Assembly (NCBI GenBank): GCA_015978205.1
Contig: JADWMM010000002.1
Span: 98,750-162,749, forward strand
Reading direction: 5' to 3'
Origin: Alkaliphilus sp. NP8
GTDB lineage: Bacteria > Bacillota > Clostridia > Peptostreptococcales > Natronincolaceae
Length of the DNA stretch: 64,000 bases
Shown: piece by piece, positions 44,092-57,256 of the stretch
Position numbering within the stretch: the stretch's first letter is position 1
Layout of the letters: each line of letters begins with the position of its first letter
Notes under the pieces: model-generated
Told to the model about the DNA's origin: nothing
Databases searched by the model: none
Seen by the model: the letters and a program-made list of their open reading frames with translations, nothing else
Program-made: the position numbers and the translations under genes

Positions 44092-44892
44092 TTACAGTAT
44101 AATTCGATGAAATAATAAAACTGCTAATAACAGTGTTGTTGCACCTAATGCTACAACATCCCTACCTGTCATATTTAATTCCTTCATTCTAGTACGATTT
44201 TCACCACCACGGTAACATCTGGCTTCCATAGCCATAGCTAACTCATCTGCTCTTCTAAATGCACTTATAAATAATGGAACTAATAGTGGAACTAAGCTTT
44301 TTGCTCTACTGATAATATTTCCACTTTCAAAATCAGCCCCACGAGCCATTTGAGCCTTCATAATCTTGTCTGTTTCTTCAAGTAAAGTAGGTATAAACCT
44401 AAGTGCTATAGTCATCATCATAGCAAGTTCGTGAGCTGGAACACCAATTTTCTTAAGTGGATTTAATAAATGTTCTATACCATCTGTTAAAGCTATTGGT
44501 GAAGTAGTTAATGTTAATATAGAAGTTCCCATAACCAGTAATATTAATCTAATTGCCATAAAAAATGCCTGATGAACACCTTCTACAGTAACATTAAGAG
44601 GACCTAAACTTGCTATAACATCTCCTTGGGTCATAAATATGTTAATTACAAACGTAATTATAATTATTATCCTTAAAGGTTTTAATCCTTTAAGAATATA
44701 TTTAAAAGGTATTTTTGATATATATACAGTAGCTAATATAAATCCAACTATATAGGTATAAGGGATAAATGTATCAATAATAAATAATCCTACGATTAGT
44801 GCAAAAGTAACTAATATTTTTGTTCTAGGATCTAGTTTATGGATATATGATCCTGTTGGATAATATTGACCTATCGTAATGTCTTTAAGCAT
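44092..44892 (-). CDS. ecfT: ECF transporter T component
   Basis: [38 protein letters not shown]. Confidence 0.95.
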   Translation of the reverse strand: MLKDITIGQYYPTGSYIHKLDPRTKILVTFALIVGLFIIDTFIPYTYIVGFILATVYISKIPFKYILKGLKPLRIIIIITFVINIFMTQGDVIASLGPLNVTVEGVHQAFFMAIRLILLVMGTSILTLTTSPIALTDGIEHLLNPLKKIGVPAHELAMMMTIALRFIPTLLEETDKIMKAQMARGADFESGNIISRAKSLVPLLVPLFISAFRRADELAMAMEARCYRGGENRTRMKELNMTGRDVVALGATTLLLAVLLFHRIIL

Positions 44893-45748
44893 TTTTATTT
44901 CCCCTTATCCATTTTAAAATTTCTGCCTTAGCCTCTTCTACTGTAAATATATCTTCCCTAAGCTCTATACCTTTTTGTTTTAAATCTCTAATTAAATAAC
45001 TTATTTGTGGAACTCCTAGACCAATAGATTCCAAAGTTTCTACTTCCTTAAATACTTCTCTTGGCTGGCCAAGAAGGGCAACTTTCCCTTTATGCATAAC
45101 AATTATACGATCTACTAATTTTGCTATGTCTTCCATGCTATGAGATACTAAAATAACTGTATTTTTATATCTACTATGCAAGGATTTTATTTCCTCTAAA
45201 AGCTCGTCCCTTGTTCTAGGATCTAAACCTGCTGTAGGTTCATCTAATATTAACACTTCTGGTCTCATAGCAAATACACCAGCTATTGCTACTCTTCTTC
45301 TTTGGCCTCCACTTAACTCAAATGGCGATCTATCTTTTAATTCATCAAAAGGAAGCTTTACAAACTCCATAGCATCTTTAACTCTTTCTTCTACTTCTGA
45401 TTCTGATAAACCTAAGTTTAAAGGTCCAAAAGCAATATCCTTATATATTGTCTCTTCAAAAAGCTGATGCTCTGGATATTGAAAAACTAATCCAACCTTT
45501 TTTCTTATATCTCTTAATTTAACCGATTGATTAGTTATATCAGTATCATTAATAATTATTTTACCTGAAGTAGGCTTAATCAACCCATTTAAGTGCTGTG
45601 TTAATGTAGATTTACCTGAACCAGTATGGCCTATAAGTCCAATAAATTCTCCAGCTTCTATTTCAACATTTACATTGTCTAAAGCCTTTGTTTCAAATGG
45701 ACTTCCTGGATTATATACATATGTTAAATTTTCTATTTTAATTGACAT
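44885..45748 (-). CDS. ecfA2: ECF transporter ATPase A2
   Basis: [39 protein letters not shown]. Confidence 0.94.
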   Translation of the reverse strand: MSIKIENLTYVYNPGSPFETKALDNVNVEIEAGEFIGLIGHTGSGKSTLTQHLNGLIKPTSGKIIINDTDITNQSVKLRDIRKKVGLVFQYPEHQLFEETIYKDIAFGPLNLGLSESEVEERVKDAMEFVKLPFDELKDRSPFELSGGQRRRVAIAGVFAMRPEVLILDEPTAGLDPRTRDELLEEIKSLHSRYKNTVILVSHSMEDIAKLVDRIIVMHKGKVALLGQPREVFKEVETLESIGLGVPQISYLIRDLKQKGIELREDIFTVEEAKAEILKWIRGNKNA

Positions 45749-46587
45749 AGTTTCATCACCATTTCATCAACAGTTAATATATCTTGAGGCAAGTTTATTC
45801 CCTCTTTTATTAATTCATTAGCTAAATCTGTCATTTGCGGTACATCTAAACCTAATTTCTTTAATGATTCCACTTTTGAAAATACTTCTTTAGGTTTACC
45901 TTGTAGTACAATTTCACCTTGCTCCATTACTATTACTCTATCGGCATCTACAGCTTCTTCCATAAAGTGTGTAATATGAACTATCGTAATATTTTCTTCT
46001 TTATTGAGTTTCTTTATAGTATTAATTACTTCTTTTCGTCCTGATGGGTCTAACATTGCAGTTGGTTCATCAAAAATTATACAGTTAGGTCTCATAGCAA
46101 TAACCCCAGCAATAGCAATTCGCTGTTTTTGCCCACCAGACAACAAATGAGGTGCTTTTCCTCTATACTCTAGCATATCAACAATATTTAAAGCCTCTTC
46201 CACCCGTCTGTGTATCTCTTTAGGCTCTACACCTAAGTTTTCAGGTCCAAAAGCTACATCTTCTTCTACAATTGTAGCTACAAGTTGATTATCTGGATTT
46301 TGAAATACCATTCCCGCATTCTGACGAATTTCCCAAATATTCTCTTCATCTTTCGTATTAAGGCCTTTAACAAGCACATCTCCTTTTGTAGGCAACAAAA
46401 GGGCGTTCATATGCTTAGCTAAAGTTGATTTTCCAGAACCATTATGACCAATTACAACTACAAACTCACCTGGCTCTACTGTAACAGTCACATCATTTAT
46501 AGCTAATGTGCTTTGTTCCTCATTGTTTTCTTCAGTATTATTTTTATATTCAAACTGTATATCTTTAACTTCTACCATTTTACTCAT
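45733..46587 (-). CDS. ecfA1: ECF transporter ATPase A1
   Basis: [39 protein letters not shown]. Confidence 0.94.
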   Translation of the reverse strand: MSKMVEVKDIQFEYKNNTEENNEEQSTLAINDVTVTVEPGEFVVVIGHNGSGKSTLAKHMNALLLPTKGDVLVKGLNTKDEENIWEIRQNAGMVFQNPDNQLVATIVEEDVAFGPENLGVEPKEIHRRVEEALNIVDMLEYRGKAPHLLSGGQKQRIAIAGVIAMRPNCIIFDEPTAMLDPSGRKEVINTIKKLNKEENITIVHITHFMEEAVDADRVIVMEQGEIVLQGKPKEVFSKVESLKKLGLDVPQMTDLANELIKEGINLPQDILTVDEMVMKLCQLK

Positions 46588-46700
46588 ATTATAATCCCTT
46601 CTTTATTTTCATATAATCATATCTTATATCTAAACAATTTATATTATAACCTATTTTCTACTCATTGACTATGATTTATGAAAAAACTAGGAAAATTAAT

Positions 46701-46738
46701 AAAAAAACAGGGACTAAGCCTATTTGAACTTAATCCCT
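46701..46738 (-). terminator. Terminator downstream of rplQ
   Basis: Minus strand GGGATTAAGttcaaataggCTTAGTCCCTGTTTTTTT. Confidence 0.85.
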
Positions 46739-46757
46739 CCCATCTTTTATATGCTAT

Positions 46758-47099
46758 TTATACTAATTCGATGATTACCATCTCTGCAGCATCGCCTTTT
46801 CTTGGTCCAAGTTTCATAATACGTGTATATCCACCATTACGATCTTGGTATTTTGGCGCAATCTCATCGAATAAATTTTTAACTACAGTTTCTTCAGTTA
46901 CAAAGCTAAGAACTTGTCTTCTAGCATGAAGATCACCTTTTTTACCAAGAGTAATCATCTTTTCAGCTAATTTTCTTGTTTCTTTAGCTTTTGATTCTGT
47001 TGTTTGAATTCTACCGTTTTTTAGTAAGCTGGTTACTAGATTTCTAAGCATTAAATTTCTATGAGCGCTTTCACGTCCTAATTTACGGTACTGTGCCAT
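46758..47099 (-). CDS. rplQ: 50S ribosomal protein L17
   Basis: [28 protein letters not shown]. Confidence 0.98.
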   Translation of the reverse strand: MAQYRKLGRESAHRNLMLRNLVTSLLKNGRIQTTESKAKETRKLAEKMITLGKKGDLHARRQVLSFVTEETVVKNLFDEIAPKYQDRNGGYTRIMKLGPRKGDAAEMVIIELV

Positions 47100-47121
47100 G
47101 TCTATCCCTCCTTACTACATC

Positions 47122-48069
47122 CTATTCATCGCTAGGCTTTAAGCTAAGACCTAACTCATCAAGTTTATGCTGAACTTCTACAAGAGATTTTTTTCCAAGG
47201 TTTCTTACTTTCATCATATCTTCCTCACTCTTTTGAGCAAGCTCATCTACTGTGTTAATACCTGCACGTTTCAAGCAGTTATAGGATCTTACAGAAAGGT
47301 CTAACTCTTCTATAGTCATTTCAAGAACCTTTTCTTTTGTATCCTCTTCTTTTTGAACCATGATTTCTACATCATTAACATGTTCAGTTAATGTAATAAA
47401 TAGATTTAAGTGTTCATTCATTATTTTTGCTGATAATGATATAGCTTCATCAGGTACAATGCTTCCATCAGTAAATACTTCAATAACTAATCTGTCATAA
47501 TCAGTTACTTGCCCTACTCTAGTGTTTTCAACATGATAGCTGACTTTTGTTACAGGGGTAAATATTGAATCTATAGGAAGTACTCCAATAGGCATATCTG
47601 GTGTTTTATTATTTTCTGCTGAAACATATCCTCTTCCCTTAGCAACAGTTAATTCCATATTTAAAACTGCATTTGTATCTAAAGTAGCAATATGCATTTC
47701 TGGACTAAGGATTTCGATATCTGCATCTGCAATAATGTCACCAGCTGTTACAACACCTTCACCTTTTGCTTCAATACGAACCGTTTTAGGCTCATTTCCG
47801 TGCATACGAATAGACAAGCCTTTTAAATTCACTATAATCTCTGCAACATCTTCCTTAACACCTGGTATAGTAGAAAATTCATGTAGAACACCATCAATTT
47901 TAATTGATGTTACTGCTGCTCCAGGTAATGAAGATAACATTATTCTTCTTAATGAGTTTCCTAATGTGGTGCCATATCCTCTTTCAAGTGGTTCTAGCGC
48001 AAACTTTCCATAGGTATTTTTATCATTGATCTCTAAGACCTCTACCTTTGGTTTTTCCATTTCTATCAT
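47122..48069 (-). CDS. rpoA: DNA-directed RNA polymerase alpha subunit
   Basis: [39 protein letters not shown]. Confidence 0.98.
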   Translation of the reverse strand: MIEMEKPKVEVLEINDKNTYGKFALEPLERGYGTTLGNSLRRIMLSSLPGAAVTSIKIDGVLHEFSTIPGVKEDVAEIIVNLKGLSIRMHGNEPKTVRIEAKGEGVVTAGDIIADADIEILSPEMHIATLDTNAVLNMELTVAKGRGYVSAENNKTPDMPIGVLPIDSIFTPVTKVSYHVENTRVGQVTDYDRLVIEVFTDGSIVPDEAISLSAKIMNEHLNLFITLTEHVNDVEIMVQKEEDTKEKVLEMTIEELDLSVRSYNCLKRAGINTVDELAQKSEEDMMKVRNLGKKSLVEVQHKLDELGLSLKPSDE

Positions 48070-48132
48070 TAATTTGAACCCTCCTTTAGCATTTTTCTCT
48101 ATTTTATTGAGGGCAACTGATTCTAAAAATTA

Positions 48133-48756
48133 TTATTTAGAGTATAGCTCTACGATTAAGTTTTCTGCGATTGGTAAGTCTATATCTTCTCTTGAAGGTA
48201 ATGCAACAACTTTTCCCTCTAAATTTTCTATATCAGCTGTTAACCAATTTGGAGTATTCCCCTTAAAGCTTTCAGCTAAATCTTTAAATTTACTTGAAGA
48301 CTTAGATTTTTCTGCAACAGTAATAACATCGCCCATTCTTACTAAGTAAGAAGGAATATCAACTTTTTTACCGTTTACTAAGAAATGTCCATGAACAACT
48401 AATTGTCTAGCTTCTGCTCTAGAAGCACCAAAACCTAATCTGTAAACAACGTTGTCAAGACGGGTTTCTAATATTCTTAACAGGTTATCACCTGTGATTC
48501 CAGCTTCTTTATCAGCCATCTCAAAATATTTTCTAAATTGAGATTCTAATACACCGTAAAATCTTTTTGCTTTTTGCTTTTCTCTTAACTGCATTCCATA
48601 GTTAGAAAGTTTCTTTCTACCTTGGCCATGCTCTCCAGGAGCATAAGCTCTTCTAGAAATACCGCATTTATCTGTGTAGCATCTATCTCCTTTAAGGTAT
48701 AATTTCATACCCTCTCTACGGCATAATCTACATACCGCATCTTTATATCTTGCCAT
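48133..48756 (-). CDS. rpsD: 30S ribosomal protein S4
   Basis: [45 protein letters not shown]. Confidence 0.98.
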   Translation of the reverse strand: MARYKDAVCRLCRREGMKLYLKGDRCYTDKCGISRRAYAPGEHGQGRKKLSNYGMQLREKQKAKRFYGVLESQFRKYFEMADKEAGITGDNLLRILETRLDNVVYRLGFGASRAEARQLVVHGHFLVNGKKVDIPSYLVRMGDVITVAEKSKSSSKFKDLAESFKGNTPNWLTADIENLEGKVVALPSREDIDLPIAENLIVELYSK

Positions 48757-48779
48757 TTATTTACACCTCCGATTCTTCA

Positions 48780-49181
48780 TTAAACTCTTCTGCGTTTTGG
48801 TGGTCTACAACCGTTATGTGGAATTGGAGTTACATCCTTAATTAAAGTAACTTCAAGTCCTGCAGCTTGTAGTGAACGAATTGCAGCTTCTCTTCCTGCA
48901 CCTGGTCCTTTTACATAAACATCTACAGTTTTTAGTCCATGCTCCATAGCAGCCTTAGCAGCTGTTTCCGCAGCCATTTGAGCAGCGAAAGGAGTTGATT
49001 TTCTTGAACCTCTAAATCCTAGTTGTCCTGCACTAGCCCAAGCAATTGAATTTCCTTGCATATCAGTTAAAGTAATAATTGAATTATTAAATGTTGATTG
49101 AATATGAGCTTGGCCACGTTCTATATTTTTACGATCTCTTTTACGAGTACGTGCGCCTTTTCTCTTAGCTACCTTTGCCAT
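48780..49181 (-). CDS. rpsK: 30S ribosomal protein S11
   Basis: [44 protein letters not shown]. Confidence 0.98.
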   Translation of the reverse strand: MAKVAKRKGARTRKRDRKNIERGQAHIQSTFNNSIITLTDMQGNSIAWASAGQLGFRGSRKSTPFAAQMAAETAAKAAMEHGLKTVDVYVKGPGAGREAAIRSLQAAGLEVTLIKDVTPIPHNGCRPPKRRRV

Positions 49182-49206
49182 TCTTGGTTTACCTCCTTAC
49201 CTACTA

Positions 49207-49575
49207 TTATTTCTTCTTACGACCTACTGCTCTTTTAGGACCTTTTCTTGTACGAGCATTGTTTTTTGTCTTTTGTCCTCTTAATGGTAATCCTTTAACG
49301 TGTCTAATTCCTCTATAGCATCTGATTTCTTTTAATCTTTTAATGTTTAAAGATATCTCTCTTCTTAAGTCACCTTCAACATTATAATCAGAGTCAATTT
49401 TTTTTCTTAAGTTATTTATTTCTTCTTCAGTTAAATCTTTTATTCTTGTATCCGGATTAATGCCTGCGGCAGCTAATATATCATTTGATGTTTTTCTACC
49501 GATACCAAATATATATGTTAGACCGACTTCAACTCTCTTATCTCTTGGTAAGTCAACACCAGCTATTCTAGCCAT
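49207..49575 (-). CDS. rpsM: 30S ribosomal protein S13
   Basis: [34 protein letters not shown]. Confidence 0.98.
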   Translation of the reverse strand: MARIAGVDLPRDKRVEVGLTYIFGIGRKTSNDILAAAGINPDTRIKDLTEEEINNLRKKIDSDYNVEGDLRREISLNIKRLKEIRCYRGIRHVKGLPLRGQKTKNNARTRKGPKRAVGRKKK

Positions 49576-49619
49576 ATTGGTTTACACCTCCTAGTTCTAT
49601 TAAGCCACTTATTAAGTTC

Positions 49620-49765
49620 TTTGTATTACTACATTTTAAAATGTAGACGAAAATAAATATTCATAATAAATTAAACAGCTTTTGGGAATCACCAGTTTAA
49701 ACTGATGCAGCCGCTCCCGTAAGCTAATAACTACAATACTGTATTATACTACAAAACAAAACAAA
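49620..49765 (-). promoter_or_regulatory. Candidate internal promoter and structured leader between rpmJ and rpsM
   Basis: Minus strand TATAAT near 49745; nested AGCT/GGGA/CATCAGTTTAAACTGGTG/TCCC/AGCT fold and palindrome CTACATTTTAAAATGTAG in a 212-nt gap within an otherwise tightly packed operon. Confidence 0.5.
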
Positions 49766-49787
49766 GTTCCAGTAATATTTATATTTA

Positions 49788-49901
49788 TTAACCTTGCTTT
49801 TGTTTATGCTTTGGATTTTCACAGATAACCATTACTCTACCATTTCTTTTAATTATTTTGCATTTTTCGCAAATTGGTTTAACTGATGGTTTAACTTTCA
49901 T
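49788..49901 (-). CDS. rpmJ: 50S ribosomal protein L36
   Basis: Own translation [37 protein letters not shown]; absent from supplied ORF track (too short). Confidence 0.97.
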   Translation of the reverse strand: MKVKPSVKPICEKCKIIKRNGRVMVICENPKHKQKQG

Positions 49902-49917
49902 TGTTATCCCTCCTTGA

Positions 49918-50148
49918 CTACTTCTTACGCCACGTTATTCTACCACGAGTCAAATCATATGGAGACAACTCTATAGTAACCTTATCTCCCGGTAAAATTC
50001 TAATAAAGTTCATTCTTAATTTGCCTGATAAATGACCTAAAACTTCATGACCATTCTCAAGTTCTACAAGAAACATAGCATTTGGTAATGCTTCCTTTAC
50101 TTTACCTTCTACTTCTATTACATCTTGTTTCGACATTAAGCAATCCAA
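49918..50148 (-). CDS. infA: Translation initiation factor IF-1
   Basis: [53 protein letters not shown]; probable start at the second Met. Confidence 0.97.
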   Translation of the reverse strand: MDCLMSKQDVIEVEGKVKEALPNAMFLVELENGHEVLGHLSGKLRMNFIRILPGDKVTIELSPYDLTRGRITWRKK

Positions 50149-50163
50149 CCTCCATTTCTATCC

Positions 50164-50442
50164 CTAAGATTTTACACTTATTTTTGTAAGTTCTCTACGT
50201 ATAAAGGCATTATTTGTTCTTTTATCGTTTAAAATAGCTTCACGAATTTCAGTAGATACTAAATTTAACTTAGCCAAATGTTTAATCTTTTTCTTTTTAG
50301 GTTTATCTACCCTTCTCAAAGATCCGTCAACAATTAATACATGGTTGTTATCAACTTTACCAAATACAACGAAAATCCTTCCTGCGTCACGTCCAGATTT
50401 TGATTTAACTATTTGTCCTATATCTAAATCAGTCTGTTCCAT
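50164..50442 (-). CDS. KOW-domain RNA-binding protein (L14e-like)
   Basis: DIGQIVKSKSGRDAGRIFVVFGKVDNNHVLIVDGSLRRVDKPKKKKIKHL between map and infA. Confidence 0.85.
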   Translation of the reverse strand: MEQTDLDIGQIVKSKSGRDAGRIFVVFGKVDNNHVLIVDGSLRRVDKPKKKKIKHLAKLNLVSTEIREAILNDKRTNNAFIRRELTKISVKS

Positions 50443-50462
50443 ATAGTCACCTCATTCGCTAA

Positions 50463-51208
50463 TTACAGCTTTGTTAGAATCTCAGGTTCTTCATCCGTAA
50501 TTACTACGGTATTCTCGTAATGAGCTGAGTATTCTCCATCCAAGGTTACTACTGTCCAGTTATCTGAAAGAACTTTAACTTCGTAGGTACCTATGTTAAC
50601 CATTGGTTCAATAGCTAAGACCATTCCTTTTTTTAATCTAGGTCCTTTTCCTGGGGGACCATAGTTTGGAATTTGTGGTTCTTCATGCATATTGGTACCG
50701 ATTCCATGGCCTACGTAGTTTCTAACCACTGAAAAGCCATTGCTTTCCACATAAGTTTGAATAGCATTAGATATATCTGATAAGCGATAACCTACTTTTG
50801 CAAATTTAATTCCTTCATAAAAACTTTGCCTAGTTGCGTCTATAAGCTCTTGTACTTGTTGACTAACATTTCCAATGGCATGAGTTCTTGCAGCATCACC
50901 ATAATAACCTTTATAGATTGATCCGATATCAACACTTATAATATCGCCATCTTTTAGTGTTTTTAATCCAGGGATACCATGGACTACTTCATGATTTACG
51001 GAAGCACAAATGCTTGCCGGAAATCCTCCGTATCCTTTAAATGCAGGAGTAGATCCTCTTTTAAGAATATGCTTTTCTGCAATTTCATCTAATTCCTTTG
51101 TCGTAACTCCTGGTTTTGCTGCCTCTCCAATAAGTTCATGAACCTCTGCAACTATTTTTCCAGCTTCACGCATTAGTTCAATTTCTTTATCAGATTTTAA
51201 ATATATCA

Positions 51209-51209
<1 letters not shown>
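50463..51209 (-). CDS. map: Methionine aminopeptidase type I
   Basis: [37 protein letters not shown]. Confidence 0.97.
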
Positions 51210-51874
<665 letters not shown>

Positions 51875-51933
51875 TCAAATTAATAACATCAGATTCATGG
51901 GGTTAAAGCCCCATGAGTCTTTTATCTTAGCTA

Positions 51934-53208
51934 TTACTTTAAGAATCCTTGATAATGTCTCATTAAAAGTTGTGATTCGATCTGTTTTACAGTTTCTATT
52001 GCAACACCTACAACAATTATAATTGCTGTACCACCAAAAGCTATTGGTATTCCTGTTGCACTAATAATGATTGTAGGAATTACTGTTATAAGAGCTAACG
52101 CCACTGCTCCTGCTAAAGTAATTCTAGTTAAAACTTTATTTAAATAATCTGCTGTAGGTTTTCCTGGTCTAATACCTGGAATAAATCCACCATTCTTTTT
52201 CATGTTAGTAGATACTTCTACAGGATTAAATGTTATTGCAGTATAGAAATACGTAAAGAATATAATCAATACTATTGTTAAAAGATTATATACGATTATT
52301 CCTGGCATTGCTACAGGAGATAACCATGTATTTAAAAATCTTGCAAATCCACCTTCAGAGCCTATAAAATATGCTATTGTATGTGGAAATTGCAATAGTG
52401 ACATAGCAAAGATTATTGGCATAACACCAGATTGGTTTACTTTTAATGGAATATGAGAACTTTGTCCTCCATACATTTTTCTACCAACAACTCTTTTTGC
52501 ATATTGCACCGGAATTTTTCTTGTTCCTTCTTGAATAGCAACTACACCTACTATCATTAGTAGCGCAATTACTAAAAATAAAATTATAGCTACAGGATTT
52601 AATTCTCCTGCTGATGTTAACTCAAATGTGTTAGAAATTCCACTTGGTAAAACTGCAATAATACCAGCGAAGATTAAAAGAGAAATACCGTTCCCTATTC
52701 CCTTTTCTGTTATTTGCTCTCCTAGCCACATTAAAAATGTAGTACCAGCAGTTAAAGTAATAATTACTGCTATAATGCTAAATGCATCATTGTTTATTAA
52801 TGCACCTTGGAAAAGACCTAAACTAATCCCACTTGCTTGAATTAAAGCTAATACAATTGTTGCATATCTAGTATATTGAGCAATTCTTTTACTGCCTTCT
52901 TCCCCTTCTTTAGCTAACTCTTCAAGACGAGGAATAGCAACAGTTAATAATTGCATGATGATAGATGCTGTGATGTAAGGTGTAATGCTTAGTGCAAAAA
53001 TCGTCATATTACCAAAGGCACCACCAGATACTAAGTCCATAAAGGAAAGTAATCCAGCATTTTCTACTATGTTCTTTACTTGTGAAATATCAATACCAGG
53101 TACTGGTATAACAGAACCTAATCTGAAAATTACAAGCATCATAAAGGTATATAAAATTCGCCTACGTAAATCTGGGATTTTCCAAGCATTTCTTAAAGTT
53201 TCTAGCAC
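51934..53208 (-). CDS. secY: Preprotein translocase subunit SecY
   Basis: IFRLGSVIPVPGIDISQV; GIRPGKPTADYLNKVLTRITLAGA. Confidence 0.97.
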   Translation of the reverse strand: MLETLRNAWKIPDLRRRILYTFMMLVIFRLGSVIPVPGIDISQVKNIVENAGLLSFMDLVSGGAFGNMTIFALSITPYITASIIMQLLTVAIPRLEELAKEGEEGSKRIAQYTRYATIVLALIQASGISLGLFQGALINNDAFSIIAVIITLTAGTTFLMWLGEQITEKGIGNGISLLIFAGIIAVLPSGISNTFELTSAGELNPVAIILFLVIALLMIVGVVAIQEGTRKIPVQYAKRVVGRKMYGGQSSHIPLKVNQSGVMPIIFAMSLLQFPHTIAYFIGSEGGFARFLNTWLSPVAMPGIIVYNLLTIVLIIFFTYFYTAITFNPVEVSTNMKKNGGFIPGIRPGKPTADYLNKVLTRITLAGAVALALITVIPTIIISATGIPIAFGGTAIIIVVGVAIETVKQIESQLLMRHYQGFLK

Positions 53209-53209
53209 C

Positions 53210-53653
53210 TTAAATCACCTCTGCCTTTCCTCCAGCATTTTCAATCTTCTCTGCAGCTGACTTAGTGAATTTTTGTGCCTTAACTGTTAAGCTCTTTTCT
53301 AAGTTGCCATTACCAAGAATCTTTATTCCATCTTTTTGAATCTTTTTAATAATACCTTTTTCTTTTAAAAGTTCTGCTGTAACTTCAGTATTATTTTCAA
53401 AAGCATTTAATTTTTCAATGTTAACTTCGTTGTATACTTTTGCAAATACATTTGTGAATCCTCTTTTTGGTAATCTTCTATAAAGAGGCATTTGACCTCC
53501 TTCAAATCCAGGTCTTACACCTCCGCCACTACGAGCGTTTTGACCATTTGATCCACGACCAGCAGTCTTTCCAAGACCACTTCCAGTACCTCTAGCTTTT
53601 CTTTTTCTATTCTTAACGGCACCCTTTGCAGGTCTAAGTTCATGTAGTTTCAT
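53210..53653 (-). CDS. rplO: 50S ribosomal protein L15
   Basis: [38 protein letters not shown]. Confidence 0.98.
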   Translation of the reverse strand: MKLHELRPAKGAVKNRKRKARGTGSGLGKTAGRGSNGQNARSGGGVRPGFEGGQMPLYRRLPKRGFTNVFAKVYNEVNIEKLNAFENNTEVTAELLKEKGIIKKIQKDGIKILGNGNLEKSLTVKAQKFTKSAAEKIENAGGKAEVI

Positions 53654-53670
53654 GTCTACACCTCCTCAGT

Positions 53671-53850
53671 TTATATTTCCTCTACTTCTACTAAATGTTT
53701 TACTACTTCGATCATACCTCTTATTTGAGGAGTATCTTGTTTTTCAGTAATTTGCCCAATTTTTCTAAGTCCTAAAGCTTGAGCTGTTTTTCTTTGATTA
53801 GGCTTTGTACCAATCATACTTCTTACTAATTTTATACTTAACTTTGCCAT
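53671..53850 (-). CDS. rpmD: 50S ribosomal protein L30
   Basis: Own translation [59 protein letters not shown]; absent from supplied ORF track. Confidence 0.97.
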   Translation of the reverse strand: MAKLSIKLVRSMIGTKPNQRKTAQALGLRKIGQITEKQDTPQIRGMIEVVKHLVEVEEI

Positions 53851-53863
53851 AGTATATTCCCTC

Positions 53864-54370
53864 CTAACCTAAGAGATCTTCTACGGACTTACCTCTTAGT
53901 TTTGCTACTTCTTCTGCTTTCTTTAATTGGCTTAATCCGTCCATAGCAGCATTTACCATGTTTCTGGAGTTATTAGTTCCTAGGGATTTAGCTCTAACAT
54001 CTTTAAAACCTGCTAATTCTAATACAGTACGTACTGGTCCACCAGCAATGATTCCCGTACCTTCTTTAGCTGGCATAATTAAAACGTTACCAGCGCCAAA
54101 GTGTCCACTTACTTCATGTGGAACTGTTGTTTCAACAATTGGCACATGGATAAGCTTTTTCTTAGCATCTTCAATTCCTTTTCTAATTGCATCTGGAATT
54201 TCCATAGCCTTACCAGAACCAACTCCAACGTGACCATTCTCATCTCCAACGATTACTAGGGCTGCAAATCTAAAGTTTCTACCACCCTTTACAACCTTTG
54301 TTACACGTTTTATATCAACAACTTGTTCTTTTAAATCAAGTTGGCTAGCATCGATTCGCTTGCTGTGCAT
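53864..54370 (-). CDS. rpsE: 30S ribosomal protein S5
   Basis: [37 protein letters not shown]. Confidence 0.98.
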   Translation of the reverse strand: MHSKRIDASQLDLKEQVVDIKRVTKVVKGGRNFRFAALVIVGDENGHVGVGSGKAMEIPDAIRKGIEDAKKKLIHVPIVETTVPHEVSGHFGAGNVLIMPAKEGTGIIAGGPVRTVLELAGFKDVRAKSLGTNNSRNMVNAAMDGLSQLKKAEEVAKLRGKSVEDLLG

Positions 54371-54388
54371 TACTTTCCCTCCTTCTTA

Positions 54389-54757
54389 TTAAAACTTAAG
54401 TCCAGCTTCTCTAGCACCATCTGCTAAAGCCTTGACTCTACCATGGTATATATATCCACCACGGTCAAATGTTACAGTTTCTATTCCGTTTTCTACAGCT
54501 CTTTTTCCAACTAGTTCTCCAACTAATTTAGCAGCTTCAACATTTCCAGTTGACTTAACAGCATCTTTAATTTCTTTATCTAAAGATGAAGCAGCAACTA
54601 ATGTTTTTCCAGCTACATCATCAATTACTTGAGCATAAATGTTTGTTAAACTTCTATATACATTTAATCTTGGACGCTCAGGAGTTCCTGTAACTTTATT
54701 ACGAACTCTTTGATGTCTAGATAATCTATTAGTGTTTTTACCTACTTTTTTAGACAT
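54389..54757 (-). CDS. rplR: 50S ribosomal protein L18
   Basis: [34 protein letters not shown]. Confidence 0.98.
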   Translation of the reverse strand: MSKKVGKNTNRLSRHQRVRNKVTGTPERPRLNVYRSLTNIYAQVIDDVAGKTLVAASSLDKEIKDAVKSTGNVEAAKLVGELVGKRAVENGIETVTFDRGGYIYHGRVKALADGAREAGLKF

Positions 54758-54776
54758 CCTATTTCACTCCTTTCCC

Positions 54777-55316
54777 TTACTTACCTGTCTTACCTTCTTT
54801 ACGTTTAATTATTTCACCAGCATACTTAACACCTTTACCTTTGTATGGCTCAGGCTTTCTTAATTCTCTGATTTTAGCAGCATAGTTTCCTACTAATTGC
54901 TTGTTAATTCCTTTAACATGAATTTCAGTTTGGGAAGGAACTTCAACAGTTATTCCTTCTGGATCTTCCCACTCGATTGGATGAGAGAATCCAAGATTTA
55001 ATACAAGTTTCTTACCTTGTTTGTTAGCTCTATATCCAACACCTACTAGTTCAAGCTTCTTTTCGTATCCTTTAGTTACACCTTCTACCATATTTGAAAG
55101 TAGAGATCTTGTTAAACCATGTAACGATTTGTGCTTTTTGTTTTCAGTAGGTCTTTCTACAGTAGCTACATTTTCTTCAATATTTATTTTCATATCTTTG
55201 CTTAGTTGCTCTTTAAGTTCACCTTTAGGTCCCTTTACAACAACAAAGTTTTTTTCATCTATTTTAATTTCAACACCTTGTGGTATTTCAATTGGTTGTA
55301 AACCTATTCTTGACAT
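54777..55316 (-). CDS. rplF: 50S ribosomal protein L6
   Basis: [42 protein letters not shown]. Confidence 0.98.
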   Translation of the reverse strand: MSRIGLQPIEIPQGVEIKIDEKNFVVVKGPKGELKEQLSKDMKINIEENVATVERPTENKKHKSLHGLTRSLLSNMVEGVTKGYEKKLELVGVGYRANKQGKKLVLNLGFSHPIEWEDPEGITVEVPSQTEIHVKGINKQLVGNYAAKIRELRKPEPYKGKGVKYAGEIIKRKEGKTGK

Positions 55317-55345
55317 ATTCGCACCTCCTTGTAAGTTGATAGCTA

Positions 55346-55744
55346 TTACCAGATATAAGCAATAACCTCTCCACCAACGCCTTCTTTTCTAGCTACTTTA
55401 TCAGTAACGATACCTTTTGAAGTAGAGATGATTGCAATTCCTAATCCACCTAATACTCTAGGAATCTCATCTTTCTTTGCATATACTCTAAGGCCTGGCT
55501 TAGATATTTTCTTAATACCTGTTATTACTTTTTCTTTATTTGCTCCATATTTTAACTGCATTCTAATTAAACCTTGTTTTCCGTCTTCGATTACATCGTA
55601 TCCTTTTATAAAACCTTCTTCAAGAAGGATTCTTGCAATCTCTTTTTTCAGGTTTGAAGCTGGAATATCCACAGTTTCATGTTTAACCATACTACCATTT
55701 CTTATACGAGTTAGCATATCCGCAATTGGATCTGTCATTGTCAT
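55346..55744 (-). CDS. rpsH: 30S ribosomal protein S8
   Basis: [34 protein letters not shown]. Confidence 0.98.
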   Translation of the reverse strand: MTMTDPIADMLTRIRNGSMVKHETVDIPASNLKKEIARILLEEGFIKGYDVIEDGKQGLIRMQLKYGANKEKVITGIKKISKPGLRVYAKKDEIPRVLGGLGIAIISTSKGIVTDKVARKEGVGGEVIAYIW

Positions 55745-55767
55745 ATTGTAACCCTCCTTCCTATACT

Positions 55768-55953
55768 TTACCAGCTTGCTTTTCTAACACCTGGTATTTC
55801 GCCTTTATAAGCTAATTCTCTAAAACAAATACGACAAATGCCAAATTTTCTTAAATAACCGTGTGGTCTACCACAAATTTTACATCTGCTGTATTCTCTT
55901 GTTTGGTATTTTTGCTTTCTCTGTTGTTTTACTTTAAGAGACGTTTTTGCCAC
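55768..55953 (-). CDS. rpsZ: 30S ribosomal protein S14 type Z
   Basis: [38 protein letters not shown], zinc-binding type. Confidence 0.97.
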   Translation of the reverse strand: MAKTSLKVKQQRKQKYQTREYSRCKICGRPHGYLRKFGICRICFRELAYKGEIPGVRKASW

Positions 55954-55970
55954 AATTTTCCCTCCTTACA

Positions 55971-56510
55971 TTACTTTGCAAAAGGCATTCCCATTAATCT
56001 TAATAACTCACGACATTCTTCATCTGTCTTTGCTGTTGTTACAAAGATAATATCCATTCCTCGCACTTTTTCTACTTTATCATATTCAATTTCCGGAAAA
56101 ATTAACTGTTCTTTTATACCTAAAGCATAGTTCCCTCTACCATCAAAAGCATTAGGATTTACACCTCTAAAGTCTCTAACTCTTGGAAGAGCAATGTTCA
56201 TTAATCTATCTGCAAATTCGTACATTTGGTTCCCTCTTAGAGTTACTTTAGCTCCAATTGGCATTCCCTCACGAAGTTTAAAGTTAGCAACTGATTTTTT
56301 AGCTCTTGTAGTTATTACTTTTTGACCAACAATTGTTTCTAATTCTTTAATTGCTGTTTCAAAGCCTTTTTTATTATCTTTTGCGTCACCCATTCCCATA
56401 TTTACTACGATCTTTTCAATCTTAGGAATTTCCATTACGTTTTTATATCCGAATTTCTCCATCATAGCAGGAGCAATTTGATCTTTGTACATATCTCTTA
56501 ATCTAGCCAT
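55971..56510 (-). CDS. rplE: 50S ribosomal protein L5
   Basis: [40 protein letters not shown]. Confidence 0.98.
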   Translation of the reverse strand: MARLRDMYKDQIAPAMMEKFGYKNVMEIPKIEKIVVNMGMGDAKDNKKGFETAIKELETIVGQKVITTRAKKSVANFKLREGMPIGAKVTLRGNQMYEFADRLMNIALPRVRDFRGVNPNAFDGRGNYALGIKEQLIFPEIEYDKVEKVRGMDIIFVTTAKTDEECRELLRLMGMPFAK

Positions 56511-56538
56511 ACTGATAGGTACCTCCTTTCATCTATTC

Positions 56539-56862
56539 TTAGTCGATTACTTCTTTAGTTTTTTTGCTTATTCTTACTTTTTCTCCGTTATCTAAGAATT
56601 TGTATCCTACTCTAACACCTTGGTCAGCTTTTTTGTCCCAAAACATTACGTTTGATACATGAATTGGACCTTCTTGATTCACTATGCCGCCTTGTTGCAT
56701 TGCTTGCTGATTAGGCTTTTGGTGTTTAGTAATCATATTTACACCTTCAACAATAACTCTATCTTTCTTTGGAAGTACTTGAAGTACTTTACCTTTTTTA
56801 CCTTTATCTTTTCCGCTTATAACTACTACTGTATCACCCTTTTTAATGCGCATCCAAAACAC
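56539..56862 (-). CDS. rplX: 50S ribosomal protein L24
   Basis: [40 protein letters not shown]. Confidence 0.98.
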   Translation of the reverse strand: MFWMRIKKGDTVVVISGKDKGKKGKVLQVLPKKDRVIVEGVNMITKHQKPNQQAMQQGGIVNQEGPIHVSNVMFWDKKADQGVRVGYKFLDNGEKVRISKKTKEVID

Positions 56863-56870
56863 CTCCTCGA

Positions 56871-57239
56871 CTATAACACTTCTGGAGCTAATGATACTAT
56901 TTTCATAAAGTTTTTATCTCTAAGCTCTCTAGCTACTGGTCCAAATATACGAGTTCCTGTAGGTTGCTTATCATCCTTTATGACAACCGCAGCATTCTCA
57001 TCAAACTTAATATAGCTTCCATCATTTCTTCTTGTAGCGTTTTTAGTTCTTACTACTACAGCTTTAACAACTTGTCCTTTTTTTACAACTCCGCCTGGTG
57101 TTGCACTTTTAACAGAACAAACGATTACATCTCCAATATTAGCATACTTTCTTTTTGTTCCACCTAATACACGGATACATAATAATTCTTTTGCACCTGA
57201 ATTATCAGCAACTTTAAGACGTGACTCTTGTTGTATCAT
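56871..57239 (-). CDS. rplN: 50S ribosomal protein L14
   Basis: [33 protein letters not shown]. Confidence 0.98.
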   Translation of the reverse strand: MIQQESRLKVADNSGAKELLCIRVLGGTKRKYANIGDVIVCSVKSATPGGVVKKGQVVKAVVVRTKNATRRNDGSYIKFDENAAVVIKDDKQPTGTRIFGPVARELRDKNFMKIVSLAPEVL

Positions 57240-57256
57240 GACAATACCTCCCTTCG

